NCBI RefSeq assembly: GCF_921294215.1
Contig: NZ_CAKLDM010000002.1
Span: forward strand, 1,178,001 to 1,242,000
Reading direction: 5' to 3'
DNA from: Vibrio marisflavi CECT 7928
GTDB taxonomy: Bacteria; Pseudomonadota; Gammaproteobacteria; Enterobacterales; Vibrionaceae
Length of the DNA: 64,000 nucleotides
Part shown: positions 18,305-27,894 of the stretch, piece after piece
Numbering within the stretch: position 1 is the first letter of the stretch
Layout: each line of letters begins with the position of its first letter
Translations under genes and position numbers: made by a program
The notes under the pieces: generated by a model
What the model saw: only the letters and a program-made list of their open reading frames with translations
Database searches by the model: none
What the model was told of the DNA's origin: nothing

Positions 18305-19213
18305 TTACTTAATATTAAGGAAAGCTGCGCCTCTTACACCACCAGAGTCTCCATGCAGTGCCTTAATGATTTTCGGGCACTTAGATACAGACATAAGATA
18401 TTTTGGTACACGCTTAGGCATTTCTTCGTAAATCAGTTCGAAGTTAGACAAACCGCCACCTAGAGCAACAACATCAGGGTCGTTAGCTGTAAATATATTT
18501 GCAAAGCAAATAGCCAACAACTCCATAAACCTTTCTACATGCTCTGCAGCTTTCTCTTCACCATCGTTATAACTATGGATAATATCGATAGCTTTCTTCT
18601 TTTCACCATAATAGTGTTCGTATAAAAGCTCGAAGCCACGACCAGATAGGTAGCTATCTAGACAACCCTTTTGACCACATCCACAACTTAATAACGGCGC
18701 ATTGTCTCCTAGGTGGAACCAAGCATCGATTGGCAAGCGCGTATGACCAAACTCACCGGCAACATGGTTACTGCCTGAGAATACCTTGCCTTCGTGGATA
18801 ATTCCTCCACCGAAGCCAGTGCCTAGAATCAGTCCCATAACAGATGCTTCGTCTTGTAGGCCTTCATCCCAAGCTTCAGAGAGAGCAAAACAGTTCGCAT
18901 CGTTTTCAATCTTAACGTCACGTTTTACTTTCGCTTCTAAATCTTGTCGTAGTTTTTTACCACGCGCAGACGGTACGTTAACAGTTAGCACTGTATCGTC
19001 ATCTGCATTCACCATTCCTGGTATACCTAAACCAATTTTCCCCTCAACGCCAAACTCAGCATCATATTTTTCAACTAAACCGGCTAATGTGTCGATCAAT
19101 AGCTCGTAGTCTTCAGTAGGTGTTGGTACACGTTCAACTGCTACTCGTTCTAGTTTTTCGTTGAATGCACCAAATTCGATCTTAGTACCACCGACGTCAA
19201 AGCCGTAAAACAT
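18305..19213 (-). CDS. nagK: N-acetylglucosamine kinase NagK (ROK family)
   Basis: NagK phosphorylates N-acetylglucosamine at C6, which matters for peptidoglycan and chitin recycling in vibrios. The 302-residue protein starts [15 protein letters not shown], with the ATP-binding DxGGTK. It has the sugar-binding [12 protein letters not shown] and GEFGH motifs and the zinc-binding ROK signature [17 protein letters not shown]. The match to E. coli NagK (303 residues) is close throughout, including LGTGFGGG and [13 protein letters not shown] chose the ATG after a GGGAGAG ribosome binding site; an ATG 54 nt upstream is less likely. Confidence 0.94.
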   Translation of the reverse strand: MFYGFDVGGTKIEFGAFNEKLERVAVERVPTPTEDYELLIDTLAGLVEKYDAEFGVEGKIGLGIPGMVNADDDTVLTVNVPSARGKKLRQDLEAKVKRDVKIENDANCFALSEAWDEGLQDEASVMGLILGTGFGGGIIHEGKVFSGSNHVAGEFGHTRLPIDAWFHLGDNAPLLSCGCGQKGCLDSYLSGRGFELLYEHYYGEKKKAIDIIHSYNDGEEKAAEHVERFMELLAICFANIFTANDPDVVALGGGLSNFELIYEEMPKRVPKYLMSVSKCPKIIKALHGDSGGVRGAAFLNIK

Positions 19214-19339
19214 ACAAAACTCTCCCATAATAGTCATAAAACTCATCCTACTTAATAAAATACCCAAGCCATTATTTTTGCTCAGGAAAACTCAATTCGG
19301 TAACGCACAATTAATACAAAGATACGCTAAATATGCAAA

Positions 19340-20068
19340 TTATCTTTGCTTTCGCTCAATAAACTTTTTTAAATGCGGGCGAGTCACATCAGGTTTAATA
19401 CGAGTCTTAGTCAACATGTAACTTTCACGAAATACTTCAAACCAAACCTTCAACGTATTTGCCTCTTTGCTATAACCTAACTGCTCAAGTACCAAAGACG
19501 CAACCTCTCCTGTTGCCAAGTGATTGTCGTTATCTGTTTTACGCATTAGGTATTGAGAAAGTGCCTCTGGTTTAATCGACAAAACTGGAAACGTATTTAA
19601 GTAAGGTGACTTTCTAAACATTCGCCTTGCTTCTCTCCAACTTCCATCGAGAAAGATAAGCAGTGGCTTTTTGTCAGCGAAAGTTATCAGCCTTGAACTA
19701 TCTAGTAGCCTTTCCCTATTTTCAACATACTCTTCCGGAAAAACAACGATCGGTTGATAACTGTCATCCTGCAGAATCTTAAGTAGCTGCGTATCAGGTT
19801 CTGTTCTACTCCATTGATATACATGACAGTCATCTATTACGTCAGCTATCAAGCGGCCAGTATTACTAGGCTTCAGCAGTTCATTGACATTAACCAGTAT
19901 TAATGCAGAGACTTTTTCACTTGGCTTAGGCTGATATTCACATATACAAAACTTTTTCGCGATTTGACAATGCTGGCAACGCTCCACTTTTGCTCCTCGC
20001 GCATTAAAAGGCTTGGTTGATTGGCTCAGTCGTTGTTGATGAGCCTCGTGGAAGGCGTGTGTTCTCAT
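19340..20068 (-). CDS. DTW-domain tRNA-uridine aminocarboxypropyltransferase
   Basis: DTW-domain enzymes transfer the aminocarboxypropyl group of SAM to tRNA uridines (acp3U; TapT/YfiP in E. coli). This protein of about 242 residues has an N-terminal zinc-like cluster (CQHCQIAKKFCIC), the central motif DGSWREARRMFRKSPYL that names the family, and SIKPEALSQYLMRK. The start is uncertain: the ATG at 20068 is taken, but a GTG at 20095 is possible and neither has a clear ribosome binding site. It is divergent from the hydroxylase-family gene, so their promoters share about 90 nt. Confidence 0.85.
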   Translation of the reverse strand: MRTHAFHEAHQQRLSQSTKPFNARGAKVERCQHCQIAKKFCICEYQPKPSEKVSALILVNVNELLKPSNTGRLIADVIDDCHVYQWSRTEPDTQLLKILQDDSYQPIVVFPEEYVENRERLLDSSRLITFADKKPLLIFLDGSWREARRMFRKSPYLNTFPVLSIKPEALSQYLMRKTDNDNHLATGEVASLVLEQLGYSKEANTLKVWFEVFRESYMLTKTRIKPDVTRPHLKKFIERKQR

Positions 20069-20161
20069 ATAATCTGTTTTGCGCGTATGCGCCACTTTGC
20101 AAACATTGGAAAATTCTCGAATTGTACTTACAGTAAAAGTAGATTGATAGTGGTTGTTGCT

Positions 20162-20956
20162 ATGAGCGATGTAGAATTAGTCCGTATCACGTTATTTTTT
20201 GCTACATTGACAATTTGTGGCATTTGGGAAGCTGTGTTAACCCGAAACTCGTTACGTCGTAACATAAAGTTACGTTGGTTAAACAACTTTTCATTGGCCT
20301 CTTTAAATCTCGTGATCGTTAAAATTTTTATGCCGCTTGTTGTCTACAATGCTGCTAACTTGGCTATGCAATTGAATTTAGGCCTACTTAATCAATACAG
20401 AATCTCAGATGGGGTGGTTCTTTTACTATCCATCCTAGCGCTTGATTGTGTCATTTATTGGCAACACCGTCTGTTTCATAGGCTTTCGTTTTGTTGGCCG
20501 ATGCATCGAGTCCATCATGCAGACCAAGATGTGGATATATCAACTGGCGTTAGGTTTCATCCAATCGAGATAGTACTTTCGTTAGGGATTAAGGCATCCA
20601 CAGTGATTGTGCTTGGTATTAGCCCCGGTGCAGTAATCGTTTTTGAGGTTATTCTTAGCTCTAGTGCAATTTTCACCCACTGTAACGTAAGGCTAAGCCC
20701 GAATACTGACCGTTGGTTACGATACCTAATTGTGACTCCTAATATGCATAGAATCCATCACAGCACGGATGTAAAACATAGCAATCACAACTTCGGTTTC
20801 TTTTTGTCTATCTGGGATAGATTTTTTGGCAGCTACATAGAGCTGCCTATTCAAAGCTACAAGGTTGGTATCAAAGAATTTAACAACCAACGCGAGGTTT
20901 GGTTAGATAGGCTGCTTAGCCAGCCATTTAGAAAAAACACCTCGAATAAAAGTTAA
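20162..20956 (+). CDS. sterol desaturase / fatty acid hydroxylase family protein
   Basis: This is a membrane di-iron oxygenase-family protein of 264 residues with four or five hydrophobic helices. The metal-binding histidine clusters are intact: HRLFH, HRVHH and, after another helix pair, HRIHHS with SNHNFG. Bacterial members hydroxylate or desaturate lipids such as fatty acids, sterols or hopanoids; the substrate here is unknown. Its stop overlaps that of the convergent DUF3802 gene by two bases. The start at MSDVELV is preferred because the longer reading overlaps the neighbour and lacks hydrophobic character. A GTG 12 nt upstream is an alternative. Confidence 0.85.
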   Translation: MSDVELVRITLFFATLTICGIWEAVLTRNSLRRNIKLRWLNNFSLASLNLVIVKIFMPLVVYNAANLAMQLNLGLLNQYRISDGVVLLLSILALDCVIYWQHRLFHRLSFCWPMHRVHHADQDVDISTGVRFHPIEIVLSLGIKASTVIVLGISPGAVIVFEVILSSSAIFTHCNVRLSPNTDRWLRYLIVTPNMHRIHHSTDVKHSNHNFGFFLSIWDRFFGSYIELPIQSYKVGIKEFNNQREVWLDRLLSQPFRKNTSNKS

Positions 20957-21297
20957 TCATATTTGGCGACAGCAGTATCGAAAAGGTTTTTTACCAAAGC
21001 AATATATTCGTCCAAGAAGTTTATTTGATCATTTGTTGCTGGCTTGGTCCATACTCCAGCCAATACTTCCCCTAGCTCCTCCACTACAACATCAGCTTCT
21101 TTTAAAAGCTGAAAACGAACACTAGAATGCAACTCTGGGTTCTGTTCAAAGATCGCCATAATATTACTAGCAACCATATCAGTCACAACATCTTCAACAC
21201 TCTCTTCTCCTGTATCTCCATCCTCAGAAGCAAAGACGTCAAGATTGAATGCTAAATGTTCGATTAATGCTACATAACCATCGGTTTCGACAACCAC
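20953..21297 (-). CDS. DUF3802-type small acidic protein
   Basis: This is a cytoplasmic protein of 114 residues, strongly acidic (EDGDTGEESVEDVVTD) and mostly helical, with no signal peptide or membrane segment. The length and the pattern ending FLDEYIALVKNLFDTAV fit DUF3802, a family I know from vibrios with no established function. It has an independent upstream region of about 260 nt. A good ribosome binding site (GGAGG) precedes the ATG. The family call rests on memory of the pattern, so it is moderately sure; the gene itself is clear. Confidence 0.72.
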   Translation of the reverse strand: MVVETDGYVALIEHLAFNLDVFASEDGDTGEESVEDVVTDMVASNIMAIFEQNPELHSSVRFQLLKEADVVVEELGEVLAGVWTKPATNDQINFLDEYIALVKNLFDTAVAKYD

Positions 21298-21559
21298 AGT
21301 TTTCCTCCATTAAACAGTAGTGCAGGATTCGAAATTCCTTCACTAATACTAAGACAAAACTAACAAAATTAGCAATGTCACAATACAAGAGCAGGACAAT
21401 TTTATGCACTGGGTGCATAAAAGCTATCGAGATTGTTCCAAATTGAGCCTAAATCACTAATAGTTATGAAGGTATATTCATTTATTTGAAAAAGACTTCA
21501 GAACGAACACAAAACATGATCTAAAATATGAACGAATCCTATTCGACCTTGGAGTAATT

Positions 21560-22426
21560 ATGTGGCAAGCGATTTCTCAACAACTATCTGAGAAGTTAAT
21601 GTTCTCATTCAGTATTTCAGAAAAAACGAAGCTGACAGGAGGAGAAATAAGCGAAGGCTATATGATTGGTGATGGGCGCGATAGGTACTTTGTGAAAGTC
21701 AACTCACGTGAGTTTCTACCAAACTTTGAAACTGAAGCCGAAAACATAAAGACTCTTAGAAATACAGATACAATTTATGTACCTGAGCTTGTCATGTCCG
21801 GCACCACAAAAAGCCACTCATTCCTAGTTCTTAACTACTTATCTGTTAAACCTTTAGAAGACAAACATAACAGCTTTTTGTTTGGTCAGCAGTTGGCCAA
21901 GCTTCACTCTTGGGGAGAACAAAAAGAGTATGGATTTGATCAGGACAACTATATAGGGACAACTATCCAACCCAACAAGTGGCATCGAAAGTGGCATCGT
22001 TTTTTTGCTGAGCAAAGAATAGGTTGGCAGCTTCAATTACTTGCTGAAAAAGGAATCGCCCTAGTGGACATCTCCGAATTCACCCAATTCGTCAGTGAGT
22101 CTCTAGCCCCTCATAACCCTCGCCCTGCTCTATTACACGGAGACTTATGGAATGGAAATACTGGCAACTCAGCTTTTGGTCCAATCTGCTACGATCCTGC
22201 TTGTTACTGGGGAGATAGAGAATGTGATATCGCCATGACAGAATTATTCGAAGGGTTTCAGCCAGAGTTTTATCAAGGCTATAAAAGTATTTACCCCCTT
22301 GATAATGGCTACAGTCAGCGCAAAGATATCTATAATCTATACCACATTCTAAACCACTGTAATCAATTTGGGGGTAACTACTTAGCTCAGGCAGAGAACC
22401 TAATTGAATCGATACTGAACCAATAA
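21560..22426 (+). CDS. fructosamine kinase family protein (YniA-like)
   Basis: This is an aminoglycoside-phosphotransferase-fold kinase of 288 residues. It has the catalytic loop HGDLWNGN, the following metal-binding Asp in ICYDPACYWGDRECDIAM, and the N-terminal Lys in RYFVKVNSREF. Family members phosphorylate fructosamines, protein-bound sugars or related ketosamines as part of glycation repair; E. coli YniA is the nearest described relative. It ends 6 nt before the convergent ribE gene. The true substrate in this organism is not shown. Confidence 0.9.
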   Translation: MWQAISQQLSEKLMFSFSISEKTKLTGGEISEGYMIGDGRDRYFVKVNSREFLPNFETEAENIKTLRNTDTIYVPELVMSGTTKSHSFLVLNYLSVKPLEDKHNSFLFGQQLAKLHSWGEQKEYGFDQDNYIGTTIQPNKWHRKWHRFFAEQRIGWQLQLLAEKGIALVDISEFTQFVSESLAPHNPRPALLHGDLWNGNTGNSAFGPICYDPACYWGDRECDIAMTELFEGFQPEFYQGYKSIYPLDNGYSQRKDIYNLYHILNHCNQFGGNYLAQAENLIESILNQ

Positions 22427-22432
22427 AACATT

Positions 22433-23047
22433 TTACTGATTAGCGTTTCTTTGCATCACTCGTTCAACTGTGTCTACGATAGCTTGAGTCTGTGGGTCAA
22501 ACTCTACATTTACCTTATCTCCTACTTGACGCGAACCAAACAAGGTTCGCGTCAATGTCTCTGGAATTAAGTGGACGTTAAATGTATTTCCTTTTACTTC
22601 TCCGATGGTCAATGAGCAACCATCTAAGCCTATATAGCCTTTCTCCAATACGTATTTAATTTTGTCGCTAGGCACTGAGAACCAAATAGTCTTATTGTTT
22701 GGTGTATCTATGATATCAATAACCTCCGACATTATACTGATATGGCCAGACATGCTGTGCCCGCCGATTTCATCACCAAACTTAGCGGCTCGCTCTATAT
22801 TCACGGAATCACCGACGTTAAGTTCACTCAAGTTTGTTGCACTTAGTGTTTCCTGCATCAAATCAAAAGAGACTTTTTCACCTTCTATGTGAGTTACCGT
22901 CAAGCAACAACCATTGTGTGCTACCGAGGCGCCGACAGTGAGGTTTTCACTTAGTTCTCCCGGCAGTTTTACGACGTGAGTTTGAAAGTCTTGTTTTTTA
23001 TCTATGGCTTCAACAAACGCCATTCCTTGCACTATCCCAGTAAACAT
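22433..23047 (-). CDS. ribE: riboflavin synthase subunit alpha
   Basis: This enzyme converts two molecules of 6,7-dimethyl-8-ribityllumazine to riboflavin plus the pyrimidinedione. The 204-residue protein starts with the invariant MFTGIVQ and shows the two related beta-barrel halves: GCCLTV with [12 protein letters not shown] in the first, and GCSLTIGEV in the second. I chose the ATG of MFTG over one 12 nt upstream because Phe2 begins the active-site region in this family. It is divergent from norM, and the 114-nt gap is too short for an FMN riboswitch, of which I see none. Confidence 0.95.
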   Translation of the reverse strand: MFTGIVQGMAFVEAIDKKQDFQTHVVKLPGELSENLTVGASVAHNGCCLTVTHIEGEKVSFDLMQETLSATNLSELNVGDSVNIERAAKFGDEIGGHSMSGHISIMSEVIDIIDTPNNKTIWFSVPSDKIKYVLEKGYIGLDGCSLTIGEVKGNTFNVHLIPETLTRTLFGSRQVGDKVNVEFDPQTQAIVDTVERVMQRNANQ

Positions 23048-23161
23048 ATACTTGCCCAAAAATTTTACGTGACACTAAGTGTGACATTTATTTATCATGC
23101 AAAAAACTATTTATTTAGATGATATAACCAAAGCCAATCATGATAATGGAGAGAGTTGTTT

Positions 23162-24532
23162 GTGCAACGATATAAAAAGGAAGCCCATACGCTTATAAAG
23201 CTTGCAACACCGGTGTTAATCGCTTCTGTCGCCCAGACTGGAATGGGATTTGTTGATACCATCATGGCCGGTGGTGTTAGTGCCACTGACATGGCCGCCG
23301 TCTCAATAGCTGCTAGTATATGGTTGCCGTCTATCTTGTTTGGCGTTGGCCTGTTAATGGCTTTGATTCCTATAGTCGCACAACTCAATGGTGCAGGACG
23401 TCAGAAAAAGATTGCCTACGAAATTCAGCAAGGCACAGCACTTGCGCTGTTTATTTCTTTACCTATCGTTTTAGTACTGTTTCAAACACATGAAATTCTC
23501 AATATCATGGATGTCCAACCATTGATGGCGGACAAAACCAATGGCTACATGCATGCAGTAATCTTTGCGGTACCTGCTTTTTTGCTATTCCAAACTTTGC
23601 GAAGCCTAACGGATGGGCTATCTCTAACAAAACCTGCCATGGTAATAGGTTTCATAGGATTAGCATGTAATATTCCTTTAAACTGGATCTTTGTATATGG
23701 CAAATTTGGTGCACCAGCTCTCGGCGGCGTTGGATGTGGAGTCGCGACAGCAATTGTCTATTGGCTGATGTTTTTTGCACTTCTCATCTATGTCATTACC
23801 TCGAAAAAAGTCGCAAAAGTAGGCCTTTTTGACCAGTTTTATACTCCTGAGTTAAAACCCATATTGCGCCTTTTCAAGCTAGGCTTGCCTGTTGCGCTGG
23901 CCGTATTCTTTGAAGTTACTCTGTTTGCAGTTGTGTCTTTGCTCGTAGCTCCTCTTGGACCGCTTGTTGTGGCCGCACACCAAGTCGCTATCAACTTTTC
24001 TTCGCTGATTTTTATGCTTCCTATGAGTATTGGCTCTGCGGTCAGTATCCGTGTCGGCCACACATTAGGTGAAGAGGACGTTAGCGGTGCTGCTATAGCC
24101 TCTAGAGTAGGTGTTTTACTGGGCCTTACTGTCACTATTGTGACGGCTACGCTAACGGTCTTATTACGTGAAAACATCGCAAATCTATACACGGGAAATA
24201 GAGCGGTAATTGAGTTAGCGGTGCAACTACTTGTCTTTGCTTCCGTCTATCAGTTTGCAGACACTGTCCAAGTTATCGCGGCTGGGGCACTACGTGGATA
24301 CAAAGATATGGGCGCTATATTCAAGTGCACCTTTATCTCATATTGGATTTTCGGTTTACCTACTGGGTATATATTAGCTTTAACGAACTGGATTACGGAG
24401 CCAATGGGCGTGTATGGCTTTTGGATAGGCTTCATCGTCGGATTGTGTTTTGCAGCTAGTATGCTCGGATTTAGGTTACATTGGATGCACAAGCAGTCTG
24501 ACGCAACACAATTAGAGTTTTCAACCAGATAA
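23162..24532 (+). CDS. norM: MATE family multidrug efflux pump NorM
   Basis: NorM is a Na+-driven inner-membrane exporter of fluoroquinolones, dyes and other cations. The product has 456 residues and twelve helices, the length of Vibrio NorM, and begins MQRYKKEAHTLIKLATPVLIAS, close to the described V. parahaemolyticus protein. The GTG at 23162 is chosen because GGAGAGAG lies 6 nt before it; the TTG at 23156 is too close to that site. The key acidic residue of helix 1 is present in GFVDTIMAG. The divergent ribE is a conserved neighbour in vibrios. Confidence 0.95.
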   Translation: MQRYKKEAHTLIKLATPVLIASVAQTGMGFVDTIMAGGVSATDMAAVSIAASIWLPSILFGVGLLMALIPIVAQLNGAGRQKKIAYEIQQGTALALFISLPIVLVLFQTHEILNIMDVQPLMADKTNGYMHAVIFAVPAFLLFQTLRSLTDGLSLTKPAMVIGFIGLACNIPLNWIFVYGKFGAPALGGVGCGVATAIVYWLMFFALLIYVITSKKVAKVGLFDQFYTPELKPILRLFKLGLPVALAVFFEVTLFAVVSLLVAPLGPLVVAAHQVAINFSSLIFMLPMSIGSAVSIRVGHTLGEEDVSGAAIASRVGVLLGLTVTIVTATLTVLLRENIANLYTGNRAVIELAVQLLVFASVYQFADTVQVIAAGALRGYKDMGAIFKCTFISYWIFGLPTGYILALTNWITEPMGVYGFWIGFIVGLCFAASMLGFRLHWMHKQSDATQLEFSTR

Positions 24533-24542
24533 TAACCATTCC

Positions 24543-24568
24543 GTACTAGGGCCGTTGGGTCCTAGTAC
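24543..24568 (+). terminator. norM terminator hairpin
   Basis: An 8-bp perfect stem (24543-24550 with 24561-24568) with a 10-nt loop lies 10 nt after the norM stop and is followed by TTGGTATTT. It is probably a weak intrinsic terminator. Confidence 0.6.
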
Positions 24569-24645
24569 TTGGTATTTCCATGCAATCAGTTCATCTAGGC
24601 TACCTTATACTATAAAGGATGACACCCAACTACTAGATAGCAGCA

Positions 24646-25695
24646 ATGGCTACTTTGAGAATAGAGACCTACTTTATACAGCGTATAGGACTTCTTATTT
24701 CTACATTTTTGGTGTTTGGCTGCGATCAAAGATCAAATAACCCTGAAGCTCACTTTAAAGACTATATTGCACGAATCTCTGCCGTGCAGGAATCAGAAAA
24801 ACTTACCATTCCTTCGACAATCTATCACCAAGTACCCGCTAAACGAGAACTTCAATTTGCATTACCAACAATTCAACTCGGCTTGCTAGAAGGTTACGAA
24901 CTACGTAAGTGTGGACTGTTCCATTTAATAGCCGAGAGAAACTCAATTTTAGGCAAGGTACAAGACGATTTTCGACTTATGGAATTTCAAATTAAGCTGC
25001 TAAGTGGTTTAACCCATTGTATTCAATCAAATGCTATCAGCGAAGACTTGAAAGCCAAACTAATAAGGATTCAGCTAGACAAACAGCAACAGCTGCCATT
25101 TAGGCTATACAATCTAATATACGCTAGTCAATCTATGCAAAAGCAACTCAGCGCGACCCAATGGTTAGATAGCAGTTCTCTAACCGCGACAAACTCAATC
25201 AAACATGCAATGGAGACTATTAAAGGCTATCAATCATATTTGACAATTAACTCGACCAATCTTGCATCGTTAAGCAACCACCAAGAGCCGATTGAGAAGC
25301 AGTTAGTTTTAGGGCCTTTACTTTTTTCTTTACTGAATTCAGCACAACTTTTAGAAACCGCAACAGCGCAGCTTAAACGGTATGATCATAAAGTCATCTG
25401 TGGCAAAAACAGGAATCAAACACGTTTTAGGCACCTTATCAATGTGTTTCAAATTAGCTTTACTAAACGTATTCAACCTTATTTGGTTTCTCTAGACAGA
25501 ATCTATCAAACGCTACAGCCAGAGCTAGTGATACTATCAACTCAATACCTTGATAGCCCTCATAGCAAAGAAAAATACACATTTCCGCTTAGTCCTGCTT
25601 ATGAAAATTTCAAGACCACGGTTAAGGAACATGTACGTTACTGGCAGGCTCTTTTTAAAAGGTGCAGAGTGAACGTTAGCAACGTAATGAAATAG
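24646..25695 (+). CDS. DUF3080-type lipoprotein
   Basis: This 349-residue protein has a hydrophobic N-terminus ending in a lipobox-like LVFGC, so it is probably lipid-anchored in the envelope. The central motif ELRKCGLFHLIAERNSILGKVQ is the pattern I associate with DUF3080, an uncharacterised family of gammaproteobacteria. The rest is mainly helical with two further Cys. The stop is 3 nt before that of the convergent DNA ligase gene. The start is unsure: the ribosome binding site is weak and the N-terminal part before the signal segment looks long. No function can be given. Confidence 0.78.
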   Translation: MATLRIETYFIQRIGLLISTFLVFGCDQRSNNPEAHFKDYIARISAVQESEKLTIPSTIYHQVPAKRELQFALPTIQLGLLEGYELRKCGLFHLIAERNSILGKVQDDFRLMEFQIKLLSGLTHCIQSNAISEDLKAKLIRIQLDKQQQLPFRLYNLIYASQSMQKQLSATQWLDSSSLTATNSIKHAMETIKGYQSYLTINSTNLASLSNHQEPIEKQLVLGPLLFSLLNSAQLLETATAQLKRYDHKVICGKNRNQTRFRHLINVFQISFTKRIQPYLVSLDRIYQTLQPELVILSTQYLDSPHSKEKYTFPLSPAYENFKTTVKEHVRYWQALFKRCRVNVSNVMK

Positions 25696-25698
25696 AGT

Positions 25699-26550
25699 TT
25701 ATGGTCTCTCCCTAACGTATCGAGCAAATTTGGGTATTCCTTTATGTGTGTAACCATTAAACTTAAACATCACTCTTGAGCCAATAGGTGGCGGGCTTTC
25801 CCTTAATTTGTCGCTAAAACCACTGCCAATATAAAACTCTATGCCAGACTGCATTCTAACTAATAACGCCCCCATCATACCCTGATATTTTCCCGATCCA
25901 GCCTTATACCCTATCACTGTCGCTTCATCATCACTCGCCTGCTTTAACTTCAATAAACTGTCACTACGGCCTTGATGATACAAAGCAGTCACCTCACGCA
26001 GCATTAAACCTTCCCCGCCTCTCTCTATAACATTAGTTAGCTGGGCATACAGTTGCTGTTCAGTTTGCACTGAGTACTGAGGGACATAGGCAACGTGCTC
26101 TTCTTCTATCTCTTTAACGAGAGACTTTAACCTTGCATATCGCTGTTGGTAATTGCCTTTGTGATTTGGTAAATCAAACACCATATATCGAATCGAGCGC
26201 CACATTTCATCATTTGGTGTTTGGTCGAGAACTGTATTTTGTACAATGTAGTAATTCTGTCTGCCCGCCCATAGTTCCCCATCAAGAGCTATATTTGGTA
26301 AGCTTTTTGTAAACCAGCTAGGCGCATGAATGATATTGCCTTTTCTGGTTTTCAGCTCTGTACCCGTCCAAATAGCTCGTATGCCGTCCAGCTTTTCACT
26401 GTACCAATACTTCTGCATCTTTATGTTGCCGCTATAGCTGCGTGCTGTAGTGACAATCTCTGGAGCACGAGCAACGTCAGTCATACTCTGAGAGCTGGCT
26501 GAAAAAGACATGCTAATAGAAAGTGCCAATAAGCTAACTTTTATTGTCAT
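25699..26550 (-). CDS. ATP-dependent DNA ligase, exported (Lig E type)
   Basis: This is a minimal ATP-dependent DNA ligase of 283 residues with a signal peptide (SLLALSISMSFSASSQS). The nucleotidyltransferase motifs are all present: KLDGIR (motif I, adenylated Lys), ELWAGR, EGLMLRE and LLKLKQ. The C-terminal OB fold contains GSRVMFKFNGYT. There is no DNA-binding extra domain, as in Lig E. Such ligases occur in competent proteobacteria and are thought to work in the periplasm on extracellular or incoming DNA. The chromosomal ligase is the NAD-dependent LigA, encoded elsewhere. Assignment to the family is secure; the biological role is still debated. Confidence 0.92.
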   Translation of the reverse strand: MTIKVSLLALSISMSFSASSQSMTDVARAPEIVTTARSYSGNIKMQKYWYSEKLDGIRAIWTGTELKTRKGNIIHAPSWFTKSLPNIALDGELWAGRQNYYIVQNTVLDQTPNDEMWRSIRYMVFDLPNHKGNYQQRYARLKSLVKEIEEEHVAYVPQYSVQTEQQLYAQLTNVIERGGEGLMLREVTALYHQGRSDSLLKLKQASDDEATVIGYKAGSGKYQGMMGALLVRMQSGIEFYIGSGFSDKLRESPPPIGSRVMFKFNGYTHKGIPKFARYVRERP

Positions 26551-26706
26551 AGAATTTAACTCATAACGAAGATCGTATGAGAAGTGTTCATTATCCAGAA
26601 GGTGATAGAAAGAACTCAGCTACGCAATCTTTCAACTAGGCACAAAATTTAGTCAAAGGCTTACTCTCTCTTTGCAGCGTTTCGCTAAGTGAATCTATTT
26701 TAGTAA

Positions 26707-27270
26707 CTAGTTAAGAAACTCTAAAGTGTGGGGATCTAGATAAATTCGGTTGGAAATGTGTGTTTTACCACAGTAGGTAAAATAAACTTTCTTAGGTTTA
26801 TGGGTAACGGAGAGATACCAACCACCATTGCGAATAAAGTCTTTAAGCGTGCATCGACCTGTGTTTATTAGCTCGTTTGCCATTTGTATGAAAGCGACCC
26901 TATGAGTAGAAAAATCATCTGAATACTCGATTGCTTTTTCTAATTGAGACATAGGAGACGGTGAGATGCTGCGAAGGTTTTGTGGCGAGATAAACTCATG
27001 AAACACCCATCGTGCAACCTCGCCTTCTAGGGCACTAGCACCATTTTCTCTCTCAAAACTTGCTGGATAATATTCCGAAATACGAGCCCAACCATTTTTA
27101 ACTTCGAATACGCCCACAATTTCGCCTTGTTTCATAACATGGGAGATCTTGGCTTTCAAACTTGGCGCCAACCTGACATTCAGTTCGTCTACAGCTACAA
27201 GATAAACTTGTACTTTCGCGAGCACGATTCCGGAAAATAACAATAGCAAAATAGGCAAGATGGCTTTCAT
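26707..27270 (-). CDS. SH3-domain exported protein
   Basis: This 187-residue protein has an N-terminal signal peptide (MKAILPILLLLFSGIVLA). A bacterial SH3 domain follows: NVRLAPSLKAKISHVMKQGEIV, then GWARIS. The C-terminal half, with two Cys (GRCTLKDFIRNGGW and FTYCGKTH), is not a domain I recognise. Such proteins usually bind peptidoglycan or other envelope ligands. The ATG at 27270 puts the signal peptide at the start; a GTG 12 nt upstream is possible. It has its own spacing from both neighbours, so it is probably monocistronic. Confidence 0.75.
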   Translation of the reverse strand: MKAILPILLLLFSGIVLAKVQVYLVAVDELNVRLAPSLKAKISHVMKQGEIVGVFEVKNGWARISEYYPASFERENGASALEGEVARWVFHEFISPQNLRSISPSPMSQLEKAIEYSDDFSTHRVAFIQMANELINTGRCTLKDFIRNGGWYLSVTHKPKKVYFTYCGKTHISNRIYLDPHTLEFLN

Positions 27271-27399
27271 AGTCAGAATCACAAGAGGTCTATAAGCTAC
27301 ACAATGTTAAATGTAGCGCTCCTCACTCGATTTGTATCATTTATTAGCCAGATTGAATACTTAGATCATAAAAAATAACTGTTTATAGAAGAGAGTGAA

Positions 27400-27876
27400 T
27401 CACTCATGCTTACTAGTACTAGAACGTGTTGATTGTTCGATTTTCTCTTCTAGCAGTTTTAGCCTTTTCAATATCTCTCTATTTTGCTTACGAAGCTCAC
27501 GATTTTTTACGCCAGTATCTGAGAAGCCAAGCATCCGCTTGGCATACAAACTACCGACCACACCTAAGATACCCACACCAAATAAAAACATAGTGAACAC
27601 TGCTAAGCGTCCAACAATAGTGACAGGGTAATGGTCACCAAAACCAATAGTTGAAGAAGACATGAACATCAACCAAATAGCATCACCCACACTGGTAATA
27701 TTGGAGTGAGGGGCTTTAACTTCAGCGAAAAAAGCAATGAGACCTAAGAATATCGTGAGTAACAAATACAAAAGTAAGGCGAGAAAACCAATAACTCGAT
27801 AGTTATAGTTTTTCACGCCAAATTCATCGATTTTGTAGCAACCTAACTTGTTGACTATTTTGTCTATGATTCCCAT
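27400..27876 (-). CDS. two-helix potassium channel family protein
   Basis: This is a small ion-channel protein of 158 residues. Helix 1 (about residues 29-51) is followed by a pore loop with the K+ selectivity filter in TIGFGDHYPV, helix 2 (about 87-110), and a charged coiled-coil tail (NRELRKQNREILKRLKLLEEKI). The tail could assemble the tetramer. There is no RCK domain. It is the last gene of the eight-gene run starting at 33625, 18 nt after the OlsF-like gene. K+ selectivity follows from GFGD; gating and role are unknown. Confidence 0.86.
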   Translation of the reverse strand: MGIIDKIVNKLGCYKIDEFGVKNYNYRVIGFLALLLYLLLTIFLGLIAFFAEVKAPHSNITSVGDAIWLMFMSSSTIGFGDHYPVTIVGRLAVFTMFLFGVGILGVVGSLYAKRMLGFSDTGVKNRELRKQNREILKRLKLLEEKIEQSTRSSTSKHE

Positions 27877-27894
27877 ATGTAATCGCGCTTACAA

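Noticed and set aside
23048..23161. An FMN riboswitch upstream of ribE
   Set aside because: The divergent gap is only about 114 nt and lacks the conserved RFN segments.
24555..24740. A 61-codon reading frame after norM
   Set aside because: It begins in the norM terminator loop and overlaps the DUF3080 gene out of frame; it encodes nothing recognisable.
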